Shown here in pieces: positions 34,942 to 45,729 of a stretch of 64,000 nucleotides of DNA. Source of the stretch: Larix kaempferi (taxonomy: Eukaryota > Streptophyta > Pinopsida > Pinales > Pinaceae); contig BSBM01000050.1 in assembly GCA_027924585.1 (NCBI GenBank), forward strand, positions 6,910,501 to 6,974,500, given 5' to 3'. The notes beneath the pieces are model-generated. The model was given only the letters and a program-made list of their open reading frames with translations, ran no database searches and was not told where the DNA came from. Positions within the stretch are counted from its first letter, which is position 1; every line of letters begins with the position of its first letter. A program made the translations under genes and the position numbers.

Positions 34942-37470
34942 TTAAGAAAGATAATGCTTGAGATGCCTTCCATTCACCGGTCCTCCTACAAGAGACTCTC
35001 CATTTTGATCTTGAAGAAAGAATGAATTTTCTCCCTGATAACCTGCTATTATATAAGGACCTTTCCACAAATGTTCGAATTTACCATGTTTATCTTCTCT
35101 TTTGCCGTCCCATTTCAAAACCAAATCATCAATCTGAAAATCCCTCTCCTTGATTTTCTTGTCGAAAGTTTTCTTCAGTTTTTCTTGATGAACCTGAGTT
35201 TTGTTGTAATCTTTTTCTCTCATTTCATGCAATTTTATCATTTGGTTTATCCTTCTCTGCATGTGATTAGGTTCCTTTGCAACTTCTTGTAACAACTTCA
35301 TAACTGGTAGTCCCAAAGAAATAGGAAATATTACTTCTGTACCATAAACCAACTGAAAAGGAGATGTGCCAATGGCCCTTTTTGTGTTGATTCTGTCTTC
35401 CCACAATGCGTACTTGAGTTTGGTGTGCCATGCTCTTTTATTCTCTTCCAACAACTTATTTATAATCCTGACAAAACTCTTGTTTGAATATTCTGCCAAT
35501 CCATTACCATGGGGATAGTATGCAGTTGAATGATTCAAATGAATGTGGCATTTATGGCAGAAATTAATCATGTTTCTTGATTTAAAAGCTGGAGCATTGT
35601 TTGTTATTATTCTTCTCGGGAAACCAAATCTGGACAAAATATTTTCTTCTAAGAAATTCATAATGACCGTTTCAGTAGCATTTTTAGTTGGTATACCTTC
35701 AATCCATTTTGTAAAATAGTCTATTGCAGTTAGAATCCACCTGTGTTGTCCTGAATAATTCGTATTGATTTCTCCAATGAAATCCAATCCCCATTGCTGG
35801 AATGGTGCTTCCACTGAAATTGGTTTTAAGGGTAAAGGAAAGAGTTCTCTTTTCCCATTAAATATCTGACACTCATGAAACTTTGATATTTCTTTATATA
35901 CATCTGAAAAAATAGTCAGCCAATAAAAACTTGCTCTTAAGATTTTATTTACTGTATCCTTCCATGAGTGATGTCCTCCACACATTCCCTTATGAAATTC
36001 TCCCATGATATGTTGAACTTCATTTTCTAATAAACAGTTCAACAAAATCCCACCAGGATCCTTCCAATACAAATAACCATTCAACACACAAAACTTCGAT
36101 GCTTTCAATTTTACTGATCTCGATCTGGTTTTATCCATTCCTGGAGGTGCTTGCAAATTTTGCAGAACATATATGATATCCGCATACCATGGAGACAAAG
36201 AAAAATTTTCAACCACTTGAAATTTAGTGATTGTTCCTGTTGAGAGTTCTGAAAGGAAATTCATATCTAAAGAATCACAATTAGTCTCAGTTATCATTTT
36301 TGCTAAGCCTTGTCCTTTTATCAACTTTGTAGGCTTAATATCCAAATCATATTCTAACAAAACTGCAATCCACTTTGCCCTCTTTCCTTCAGGATCAGGC
36401 CGAGTAAGAATATCTTTTGCTGCTGCAGAAGGAACATATGCAACAGTATGAGAATGAAATATATAAACTATGAAATATTTCAATGCTTTCACCAGCGCAT
36501 AAGCCTTTTTCTCCATTATATTATATTTCAGCTCCCCATCTCTCAAAATCTTGCTAAAAAAGGCAATTGGTTGTTCCATACCATCTTGATTCTTTTGTAA
36601 TAAAACTCCAACCAAAGTTTGTTGTGACGTATAAGAAAAAATAATAAAATCCTTTGAAAAATCAGGATTGATTAAAAACGGGGCTTCAGTTAAAGATTTC
36701 TTAATATCATTGAAATATTGTTCGGGTTCAGGTGTCCATTTGATTTCATTATTTTTCCTTAACATTTCAGAAATATTCCTCAAAATTTCTGCGAAACTTG
36801 GAACAAACCTTCTCAAAACATTTACCCTGTCGATGAAAGATTGTACTTCCTTTTTGCTCCTGGGTATCCCAATCTTCTGTATTGCTGATACTCTTTCTGG
36901 ATCAATTTTGATGCCATCCTTTGATATGATATGCCCCAACATTTTTCCTTCCTCCATAGCAAAATGAGACTTTTTAGGATTCAATGAGATGCCAAACTTC
37001 CTGCATTTTAAGAAAAATTTCTCCAAATGTTTTAGATGATCTGCAACAAATTTCAAATATATGGTTATGTCATCCATGTATACCACCACAAACTTATCTT
37101 TTTCTTCTGCAAAGGCAATGTCCATATCCGTTTGAAACGTAGCTCCTGCATTCATTATCCCAAATGGCATTTTAGCATACATAAATGTTCCCCATGGATT
37201 TGTGAAATTTGTCTTCTCCTGATCTTCTGGATGAATCTTAATCTGATTATATCCTGAAAATCCATCCAGCATGGAAATTATTTCCGCTCCAACAACTTTT
37301 TGCAAGATGTGGTCCATTTTGGGTAGTGGATAATTATCTTTCAAAGACACCTTATTCAAATTTCTGAAATCCACACACAACCTTATTTCTCCATTTTTCT
37401 TCCTCAGGGGTACTAAATTTGCCACCCACCTAAAAAATCTCAGGGATACAATAATTTTAGCATCGAACAA
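34942..37470 (-). CDS. Element C pol: RT - degenerate RNase H - integrase, 842 uninterrupted codons
   Basis: The longest open frame in the window, though only the C-terminal part of the polyprotein. RT: LCVDFRNLNKVSLKDNYPLP, catalytic D69 (SMLDGFSGYNQ) and YMDD at 131-134. The Ty3-type RNase H (about 270-395) has lost its first catalytic D (YTSQQTLVGVLL at 280-291) and the TDH box (HSHTVAYVP). Integrase: the zinc finger keeps H493/H501 but reads FHECQIF at 531, with one Cys missing; in the core, D563 (WGLDFIGEI) and E660 (NGLAEYSNK) are present but the middle D is N624 (IITNNAPAF). The C-terminus has WKGPYIIAGYQGEN. The frame is open but the integrase and RNase H sites are damaged. The first listed Met is internal; the frame starts within the RT fingers. 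Confidence 0.92.
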   Translation of the reverse strand: MFDAKIIVSLRFFRWVANLVPLRKKNGEIRLCVDFRNLNKVSLKDNYPLPKMDHILQKVVGAEIISMLDGFSGYNQIKIHPEDQEKTNFTNPWGTFMYAKMPFGIMNAGATFQTDMDIAFAEEKDKFVVVYMDDITIYLKFVADHLKHLEKFFLKCRKFGISLNPKKSHFAMEEGKMLGHIISKDGIKIDPERVSAIQKIGIPRSKKEVQSFIDRVNVLRRFVPSFAEILRNISEMLRKNNEIKWTPEPEQYFNDIKKSLTEAPFLINPDFSKDFIIFSYTSQQTLVGVLLQKNQDGMEQPIAFFSKILRDGELKYNIMEKKAYALVKALKYFIVYIFHSHTVAYVPSAAAKDILTRPDPEGKRAKWIAVLLEYDLDIKPTKLIKGQGLAKMITETNCDSLDMNFLSELSTGTITKFQVVENFSLSPWYADIIYVLQNLQAPPGMDKTRSRSVKLKASKFCVLNGYLYWKDPGGILLNCLLENEVQHIMGEFHKGMCGGHHSWKDTVNKILRASFYWLTIFSDVYKEISKFHECQIFNGKRELFPLPLKPISVEAPFQQWGLDFIGEINTNYSGQHRWILTAIDYFTKWIEGIPTKNATETVIMNFLEENILSRFGFPRRIITNNAPAFKSRNMINFCHKCHIHLNHSTAYYPHGNGLAEYSNKSFVRIINKLLEENKRAWHTKLKYALWEDRINTKRAIGTSPFQLVYGTEVIFPISLGLPVMKLLQEVAKEPNHMQRRINQMIKLHEMREKDYNKTQVHQEKLKKTFDKKIKERDFQIDDLVLKWDGKREDKHGKFEHLWKGPYIIAGYQGENSFFLQDQNGESLVGGPVNGRHLKHYLS

Positions 37471-37658
37471 TTTTTTGTCTTCTTTTTCAATTACTAGAAG
37501 TAGTTCAGGGTTTATTCTTCTTAATTTTTGTTTGAAAGGATTTTCATTGGGCTTGATAGGAATCGTATGCTGAATTATGGAAGTATCATATTCCTTTAAA
37601 TATTCATAGCTCCAAGCAAAACATCTGTAAATATTTTCATCAATTCCACATATTTTCT
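37471..37658 (-). pseudogene. Element C pol: linker from extra RNase H to RT
   Basis: Stop-containing sequence in the pol reading direction. It includes PMKILSNKN-like residues and the N-terminal edge of RT near 37480-37560. Confidence 0.6.
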
Positions 37659-38465
37659 TTATTCTTCTTTTGGAAGTTTCTTGGAAATCTTTAATATCTT
37701 AGGATTCTCCTTGGTTCCAATATTACAATCTTTGAAATCACCCTCTTTAGGTTCTACCTTTGGATTCTTGGCTACATCATTCATATCAAATAACTGTTCT
37801 AATGGGACAAGTCCTTTCGGGATGACATTGTTTTTCAACTGAATTATATCTTTACCTCCAATTTTTTCTCTAAATTTTTCTGGTTTTTCAGAAAATTCTT
37901 CCACATCAGGGAATGCTTCTGCATCTGCAATGCCAATAGATCTATAACTAAATTCATCTGTCATCTCCAGAAACCTTTTGATCTGTTGATCATCTTCAAA
38001 GACTTGCCAATGTCTTATATTATCAGGAATAGAGGGTCTATTCACAACCTCAATATCATATTTCTTTTTAGAAAAACCGGGGACCTTGAAAGCACCAGCA
38101 GTAGTAGCCAAAGAATATGCAATAGAATTATCAACTCTAGGAATAGAAATTATATCATGTTCATCAAAGAAATTTTCTAATAAATCCCAAACCTCATTTT
38201 TGTAGGATCTCATCTTCAGATGCTTTGTCTGATAAATGGCTTTTACTTGATTTATCACCAACTCTGAATCTCCAAATATTTCAATCTTCTTTGCTTTAAG
38301 ATCCTTTAACACATTTAACCCCAAGATCAGTGCTTCATACTCTGCAACATTATTAGTACATTCAAAATCCAATTTAAAAGAATACATAAAAAACTCTCGA
38401 TTTGGGGAAATGATCCATACACTTGCACCAACACCTTCTTTACTCATAGACCCATCAAAATGCAT
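37659..38465 (-). pseudogene. Element C pol: extra (plant/archaeal-type) RNase H before RT
   Basis: A 268-codon frame, in phase with protease upstream through two in-frame stops. RNase H motifs: MHFDGSMSKEGVGASVWI (D4), CTNNVAEYEALILGL (E42) and IEIFGDSELVINQV (D66). The fourth acidic site reads NSIAYSLAT, so D is Y117. This is the aRNH type known in Tat elements, where by my knowledge it follows the Ty3 RNase H; here it lies between protease and RT. The last 120 residues are an acidic linker toward RT. It probably supplied RNase H activity while the domain after RT decayed. Confidence 0.85.
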
Positions 38466-38567
38466 TGTCCAGGTTCCTTCCTTCCTTAATTTTTATTTCA
38501 ATAACTTCTCTTCTTCACTCGAAAGACTATTTTCTTTTGGTTTAATCAAATCTATTTTCTCTTCAGG
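38466..38567 (-). pseudogene. Element C pol: short linker protease to extra RNase H
   Basis: In frame with both neighbours and broken by TAG near 38570 and TAA near 38494. It encodes a charged linker. Confidence 0.6.
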
Positions 38568-39284
38568 CTAAATATCATTATAGAAAATAGAAGATCCCAA
38601 GTCTGTCTCTACTGCATATATAGAATGACTTCTAGGTTCATCTCTATCACTCACCACATAATCAAGCCTCTTTTCAGTATATAATATCCTGTGTACCCGA
38701 AGAACTGGAATAGTAGCAAATGACATGTCCATTTGTAAAGTTCCTTTGAGTTTTGATGCCCAATATTTGGATAACAACATACCAAACTTTGGTGGAATAT
38801 CAACAACAACTACATCCATAAAAACACCTTTTACTGGCATCTTAGTAAGATTCACCACCAAATCTTTGATTAGTCCTAAACACTTTACTTTCTTTGAATC
38901 AAAAGAAAATAAATCCTTATATGGGTTTGTTATTTCCAAACCCAAACTTTCCACTACAACTTTGGGCATTAGATTATGCGAAGCTCCTAAATCAAGCATA
39001 CAATTATGCAAAACTTTGTCATGGACATTTAAATTCACATAAAAAGGAGGAACTTCATCTAAAATATTATCTTCCATCCTAGAACCTAAACAAATGGTTG
39101 GAGCATCATCATTTACTTCCAAAGTGTCAGGTTCTATATGTCCTTCACATTTGACCATTTTAGAAATTTGCTCTTTATATTCATTAATTTTCACGATTTC
39201 ACTAAATGGAATAGAGATTTTGATTTTAGAAATTTCATTCTGTAAACTGAAAGGAACTTGTGTTTTGTCATTTTCTTTGGTCAA
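38568..39284 (-). pseudogene. Element C: aspartic protease
   Basis: A 238-codon piece. The active-site loop CMLDLGASHNLMP has D98. Further on, PPKFGMLLSKYWASKLKGTLQMDMSFATIP is the conserved protease C-terminal strand (normally with LGR in place of LSK). It is preceded by a gag-protease linker. Confidence 0.88.
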
Positions 39285-39706
39285 ATCTCGCCTAATTTCT
39301 GGAAGCTTTCTAGCTGCATCTTCTTTAGGTTTCTATTTTATGTGCTGGATAGTTGAAGGTAAATCTACAGGATCGTTTCCTTTATTTACAACCACATCTC
39401 TTTTCCTGAGTTTGATTTTCTTATGAAGATCAATTACAGCATTTTGATATCCCACATGGTACTACTATGTTTCCATGTCAAGATTATTTCAATTTCCTTC
39501 TTGCAAAAATATATCATGTTCTTCCTTGGTCAAATAAATATGATAATCAGCCTTATCAAAGTAATGTATCTCACTTTCTACAAGTTCAGCTTCGTCTCCT
39601 TAATCAACATAATTCTCAGGAAAAGGACGCCTTACTAGATTGTCTTCTGCATTCCTTTGATTTCTCTGATCTCTCTAATCTCTCTGATCCCTCTGATCTC
39701 TTTGTC
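39285..39706 (-). pseudogene. Element C: gag-protease linker with simple-sequence tract
   Basis: Polyprotein linker with stops. Near 39655-39725 the plus strand repeats CTCTGATCT units, which would encode DQR/EIR repeats. No zinc knuckle is visible. Confidence 0.55.
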
Positions 39707-40868
39707 TTATCTCTGGTGGAATTTGTCTTCTAAAATTTGGGTTTCTATTTGTGTTTCTTGTTGATCTTTTTTTTGAGCTTTATTGTCTAAATCCAATATG
39801 TCCATTAATATTTCCATAGTTTTCATCGTCATGTCAATTCTAGCATCAGTGGAGGTTGATGTTGAGGCTTGGTTTTCATCTTTAATTTTCTTCCTATCCA
39901 CAATAGGATTTTGTTTCATCTTTCGTGAGGCCATCATATTTGCTTCTACTTCAACCGCATCTTTCAACATGGCTGACACGGTAGTTGATTTTCTTTCTCT
40001 TAGTGTACATGAAAAATCCCCATCAAAGGTAGCTACATAATGTAATTTGGTTGCTCCTACTAATGGTTTTATATCAGTATGAATCGAATTGTATACCTTG
40101 ATGAATCTTGTAGAGAACTCTTGGATAGATTCAAAGTTTCCCTTTTTCAAATTATTATACTATGTTTGGATTTGGAGAGGACTTTTCTTATCTTCCCATC
40201 TATCAATGAACAAAGTAAAAAATTCCTCATAAGAAGGGATTGACCTTGCAGGTAAAGCTCTGAACCACTTCTTCACATCTTTAGATAAACTTTGGGCCAA
40301 CAATCGCATTTTACCATCATCATGATCTACCTCTTCCAGGTCTATGAAATCACTGAACTTATCAATATGTTGTTGTGGTGTAAAATCTCCCTCCCCATCA
40401 AACAAGATAATTCTCTGTCCGTAATTCTGGGGGAGGTTGTGCAGAATGGCTGGTAAAGCAAGTGGAGAAAACCTAGCAGCCATAACTACTAGAGGATTTT
40501 GAATAACGTTTTGATTTCTTAGTGGTACTCTTTGAGCCTTAGGTTTTCTAGTGAACTTTCCCAGACTTTTGCAAATCTTCCCATACAGACTGTAAAAGAT
40601 ATGTTTGAAATCTATCTTGATCTATTACTGTTTCCCTTAAATCTGATTCTGATTTAGTCCTAAGTAAATATCTTTCAAGCCTTTCACTTATATCAACATT
40701 TTCATCATCTAACAATTCTTCTTCAAAAGGAGAAAACAAATTTACTGTTTGAGAAGTACCTTCTTTATATTTTCCTCTGATTCTTCTTAGAATTTCTTCA
40801 GGATTTTCCACTTCTTGAAACGACTGGGAATCTGGATTACTCCTTGTGGGAATTCTTCTGGAATCCAC
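39707..40868 (-). pseudogene. Element C: gag
   Basis: Start at 40868 (MDSRRIPTRSNPDSQSFQEV), 148 bp inside the PBS. A one-base frameshift near 40550 leads to the piece 40160-40483 with YGQRIILFDGEGDFTPQQHIDKFSDFIDLEEV and MRLLAQSLSKDVKKWFRALP, a Retrotrans_gag pattern. An in-frame TAG at 40160 separates it from the last piece (39707-40150: ESIQEFSTRFIKVYNSI). The product would be the capsid protein. Confidence 0.85.
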
Positions 40869-41015
40869 AATGTATTTCTTAGAGTCACCTGTTTAAAACT
40901 AAAAATATGAACGTGAAGTCGCCAAGGAAAAATACAACCAACTAAAAATGTCAAACTTCTTTTCCCACTAAAATTTGAACAATGTCGTTCTTCCCAGGGA
41001 AAATGAGACTTTCGT

Positions 41016-41033
41016 TCCTCGGCAACGGCGCCA
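41016..41033 (-). other. Element C primer-binding site (tRNA-Asp type)
   Basis: Minus-strand TGGCGCCGTTGCCGAGGA, 3 nt after the 5' LTR; 17 of 18 match to the tRNA-Asp complement as I recall it. Confidence 0.82.
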
Positions 41034-41126
41034 AAATGTTAGCACTCATATTTTACCCTTTGGTTTTGGAAGGATAATCCTAAGGTAACTGTTTCAAAAC
41101 AACCTTTAGGAGGGAAATTAGCCTTT

Positions 41127-41454
41127 TTTTAGGGTTAACCTTGACTCGAGAATGAGTCAAAGTTGGTTAGGTCCAACACATGGTTTGTTGTAGCTCATGG
41201 TATTGCCCCATGGTATTGCATGTAAGGAAGCATTTATAACGCTTGAGGAGGCTTCATTGTAAAGTGGCCTAGAGGTGAGCGGGTGAGCTCATTTGGCTCG
41301 GATGGCCGGTTTTGTCCATGTAATGAAGATCTTCATTGGGTGTTGGTTTTCCCTGCATGGGGGTTTCCAGGGTAAATTATGTGTCTATTATATGATTGCT
41401 TTGTTTCTGTTTATTTCTCTCGTAATTATTATTTATGCTCGTATAAACCTAACA
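41127..41454 (+). repeat. Element D 5' LTR
   Basis: 328 bp. The first bases read TTTTAGGG where the partner has TGTTAGGG, so the terminal TG is mutated. Confidence 0.88.
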
Positions 41455-42307
41455 AGTGGTATCAGATCCTGGTTGTGCTCGTTGAGATTTCTATGAGTGT
41501 AGTAGGTGTGCAGAGATAGATTGATTGATCTGGGTAAAGATCAATGATGGAATAAACTGTTGCCTCTTGTGGACTTGAGGAGACCACTTCCCAATAATCA
41601 CTACCGAGGGGAATCTATTGCTTGAGACCATTGATGCCTGTTATTGTAGCTGTCAAAGCACTGTGTGCATGTTCCATGTGGTATTTTTCCTCTATGAGTG
41701 AGGTCGCCCCATTGTACAATATGGAATATTGCATAATGTGGAAGACAATCATGTTGAAGGAGTCGTTGACAGCTTGGAAGTGCAAGCCATGGAGAATTTG
41801 AGGCTGTGGAGGAGCCACAATTTGTTCCCTGAGAAATGTAGCGATCCACCTCATGAAAGAGGATCCAATATGTTGGCATGATGATGTAGATGAGAAACAT
41901 ATCTGTGAGGAGGAAGAAATCTTGTAGATAGTGAGGCCTCGTAAGGAGATCCATGAGCCAAGGGAGACAAGGAAGCAGTTTCTTGTGTGAGGCTGTAGCC
42001 GCAAGGATTGAAGAAAGGCCACAGAGAGTAAGAAAACGAGCATGGAAAAGTGAGAGAATGAAGCAATAGATGGTGATCATGTAGTCACCATGAAGACAGA
42101 TGAAAAAAAAAAGTAAACAAAATAATGGAGCGGTTTGCATGTAAAAGGGCATATGGTTGTAAGACCTGGTAAGGCATGCATACCCCTAGTAACTCACTGG
42201 TAAAGTCAGGAGAAAGACCTAGGTGATAGGGGGGTGTGTGTGAGATTCCTCAGTTAAAAATTTGAGGGGGGTTGGTGATTACTCCAAGTCAAGTTTAAAG
42301 GGGGGAT

Positions 42308-42649
42308 TGTTAGGGTTAACCTTGACTCAGGAATGAGTCAAAGTTGGTTAGGTCCAGCACATGGTTTTGGGCACATGGTTTGTTGTAGCTCATGGTATTG
42401 CCCCATGGTATTGCATGTAAAGAATCCTTTATAACCCTTGAGGAGGCTTCATTTTAAATTGGCCTAGAGGTGAGCGGGTGAGCTCATTTGGCTCGGATGG
42501 CCAGTTTTCTCCATATAATGAAGATCTTGATTGGGTGCTGGTTTTCCCTGCATTGGGGTTTCTAGGGTAAATTATGTGTCTATTATGTGATTGCTTTGTT
42601 TCTGTTTATTTCTCTCATAATTATTATTTATTCTCATATAAACCTAACA
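42308..42649 (+). repeat. Element D 3' LTR
   Basis: 342 bp, TGTTAGGGTTAACC ... ATAAACCTAACA. It contains an extra short block (TGGTTTTGGGCACA) relative to the 5' copy. Confidence 0.88.
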
Positions 42650-43420
42650 CATTTTCCCTACCAGAGAGGGCTCTATCAAAATATGTAAATGGCTAAGGAT
42701 ATATGAAAATAGCTGGGAATTTTGAAAACAAGTAAATGGTTGAAATATACACAAGAACCATTGGGCATGGAGTTGAAACTAAGAATTTTATGGACCAGCA
42801 GATAAACAACAATAAATATATTTACAGAGGAAAGATAGTTGTCACATTACAGTCAAAATCTTTTGCAGGTGAAAAATAAAGAAAGATAGACATTCCACCA
42901 ATAATGGGTGCCAATTTTATGATGAATCCACTATCAATTTTGGAGAAAAAATGAATACTCAGAACCGATAAATGAAGGCATAAACATATGAATCTTGACT
43001 TATTTAACTTTCATCCAAGCATAGAATATATAACATAATGGAAAATATTAACAAAGGAAGGAAAACATGCACATAAGAGAAAGGGAAAGTACAGACTGTA
43101 ACTTCGATCAACACATGAATCTCTGACTTGCAAAATATGTTATTTTCTACATGGATTTCTTGTATTAGAAAAATAGAATCACTCGATACAAAACTGTCTT
43201 GTCTTTAAAAGTTTCCAACCCTTGCAAAACATTTCTCATTGTATTTTATACAAAATTTCTACGAAGCAAAACCTAACTGCTTCTTTTAACTAAAATTAAC
43301 ATAACTTAACTAACTGCCACATGTCACTTTGAGTTAAAGTTTATATAAAAAATATTACAAATTTCTTTCAAAATAAAATTCTTCAAAGTCTTCATTTATT
43401 ATAGGACCCTACGGATACTT

Positions 43421-44786
43421 TCATGAACGAAGATTATATTTCATTCTTCCATATTTTTCGACCATCATCCATCGAGCTAATGATATAAGATCATAGCTTG
43501 TCATTTCTTTGACCAAGACGTTCATATCAATATGATCTGCATAGGAAATTTCTGGAATTCTTTCACCGATGGAAACTAATTTGTTCATTATTTTGAAATC
43601 TTCTTCAAGTTTCTCCATCAATATTTTCCCTGTAAGTAAATGATTCAAATGCTGAAACTTTCCATGATCCATTCTTATATCAAACAACAATTTCTTATAA
43701 TCATCCTGGGAAATCAACTCATTGTTTTCATCCTATAATGCAGGAAAACCTTTTTCAACCAATTTATCAAACTGATTTTTAAACTCTGTCACTTGTTTTT
43801 GCATTGCTCCAGCTCTGGCTTCAACTCTTTTAATATGTGCATACTTCCCTAAAATTATCCTCGCCCAAGTAATAATGGCTATCCTATTTTTAACATTCAT
43901 AGTCTTTAAATCTTCTTCTATCAAACCATTCAAGAAATTGATTGTATTTTGCGTTGTGTCTTTGGGCTTCTTATTCATACTCTCTCTCATTGCAGTACAA
44001 CTTTCCAAATATTATTTAGCCACTTTCTCCTTTATCTTCATGAATTTCAAATATGGCCTGAATTTTTCTGCCTATTTGATAATTAAATCCCATACCATGT
44101 GCTTGCAACCTTGCATAGCTTCCTGACCTGTGACTTGGTTTGCCAGTCTTTTGTTTGTTTCAATCAACTCCTTGTATTTATTTTCCAAAGACTTCGTTTC
44201 ATCATCTTTCTTTTCATTTTCTTCCTTTAATATTTGAGCTTCTTCTTTTAACTCCTTAATCTCAACATCCTTTAAACTAACTTGGGACATAGCCTGTAAA
44301 AGTCTATCTGCACTATTCCCATATTCAACCTGATTGGTACTTGTTTGTTGTTGAGCTAAATTTGACAATTTATTCTTTAAATATTCGATCTGATTTTTTT
44401 AACTTACCTTATCTTTCTCCCAACTAGCATCCTTTTCAACCAGTTTCAATAACTTAGCTGTGACATCATCCACTTCTTTAGATAATTTTTCTTTTTCCTA
44501 CTCCAATTTTGTTAACTCGGAGCCTTGAATAAGCTGAGTTTCCGGAATTTTCAATTTCTTTCTCAACTCTTGGATTAAATTTTCTTTTTCTCTTAACAAA
44601 TTTATTCATGCATTCCCTCCAGTGCCACTTCCAACCAAATCAATATGAAACTTCTTTATTTGCTATTGGCGGGCTTTATTTTCTACCTTTTCTTGTTTCA
44701 ATTGATTATTCAACTTATCTACAATAGTTCTCAGTTTCTCAACCTCCAAGGTTGCTTCCAAAAATCAACATATATCACCTCCCCTG
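43421..44786 (-). pseudogene. Element C 5' LTR: LTR-borne ORF, C-terminal coiled-coil half
   Basis: Pieces 44072-44368, 43733-44008 and 43421-43717 share one frame, with single in-frame stops between. The part 44370-44786 is coiled-coil sequence with several stops. Readable segments include VEIKELKEEAQILKEENEKK and ITWARIILGKYAHIKRVEAR. It matches 23125-24560 residue by residue in most places. It is cut off from its N-terminal half by element E. Confidence 0.8.
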
Positions 44787-44791
44787 TCTGT

Positions 44792-45601
44792 GTTAGGATA
44801 TTCCTATACTCCATCGTAGTCCTAGTAGCTTTTCAATCATTTTCATTTTCAGTCTCTTAGGGTTTGCATGCACCTTTAGGGTTTGCATGCATTCTAGGGT
44901 TTGCATGTATCCCAGTCATTAGTCCCAGCACCTAGCCATCAGTTAGCTAGCCCCCATAGATTCTTCCTGATCAGTTTCATCCCTTCTAGTGCCTAGTGCA
45001 CCCTCCTTTCACCTACTGCATGAGAGAGGTGCACTTCTTCACCTACCAGTCCAGTTATGTTTAGTTAACAAGAGTTCTATCCTTGATTTTATGCTTGACT
45101 CACTCTTAACTGACCTTATCACTCCGATGGACCTCCAGTGTGACTAGATAACTTGTTCTGACTCCAGTTAGCTCCATGAGTGCCCTCCACTGAGCCTCCT
45201 TCACTACATTAGTGCCTCCATTTGCCAGTTACACCTACCACGTGTTCCAGTTACACCTACCACATTCAGTTAGACTCAGTTTGACTTATGGTTGACTATT
45301 ACTTGTGCATTGATGACTTCACTGATGATGAGTTGGACACCTAGTTATGACTTGATGACACTCCACTGATTATGGATCTATCCATGTAGGCTAATTCGAA
45401 TCACACCTAGTGTATTCGAATCCTGAGCATTGTATATTTACCTTTTACTATTCAGATTAATGTAACATGTGTAATTATTTTGCCTCTATCTGAGCTCCTT
45501 TGGATCTATGTTCTTCTGCTCTATTCTTCTTATGTCATTCCTAAATTCTTTCATTGTGAGGTTTACATCATCTCTTTGGATCTACTGTGAGCATTTTCAC
45601 A
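44792..45601 (+). repeat. Element E 5' LTR
   Basis: 810 bp. It has three copies of AGGGTTTGCATG (near 44859-44908), where the 3' LTR has two, and two copies of CAGTTACACCTACCAC, where the 3' LTR has one. Confidence 0.9.
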
Positions 45602-45614
45602 TGGTATCAGATCC
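45602..45614 (+). other. Element E primer-binding site (tRNA-iMet)
   Basis: TGGTATCAGATCC immediately after the LTR. Confidence 0.85.
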
Positions 45615-45729
45615 ATTTGAGAGTATATTCTACCTCCATTCTTGAGAGTTTTTTGCAGGTATTTTGAAGTTCCAGCAGTTGCAGCAGCAGTATCAGCAGT
45701 TCACCTTTGCACTCGTTCCAACAGTCAAG

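Larger units (their letters stand above)
41127..42649 (+). mobile_element. Element D: small non-autonomous LTR retrotransposon
   Basis: 1,523 bp: LTR 41127-41454, PBS TGGTATCAGATCC at 41457, internal 853 bp, purine tract TTTAAAGGGGGGAT (42293-42307), LTR 42308-42649. TSD CCTTT (41122-41126) against CATTT (42650-42654), with CCTTT in the empty site. The internal region has no gag or pol motif; the minus-strand frame of 183 codons (41601-42152) matches nothing and opposes the element. It resembles a TRIM-like or deletion derivative that depends on proteins of another element. Confidence 0.88.

Noticed and set aside
41601-42152. Minus-strand frame of 183 codons inside element D
   Set aside because: It runs opposite to the element, has no known motif and has alternative overlapping frames; probably chance.
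44855-44910. TTAGGGTTTGCATG units resembling telomere repeats
   Set aside because: The period is longer than 6-7 bp, the copies are only two or three, and they lie within both LTRs of E.
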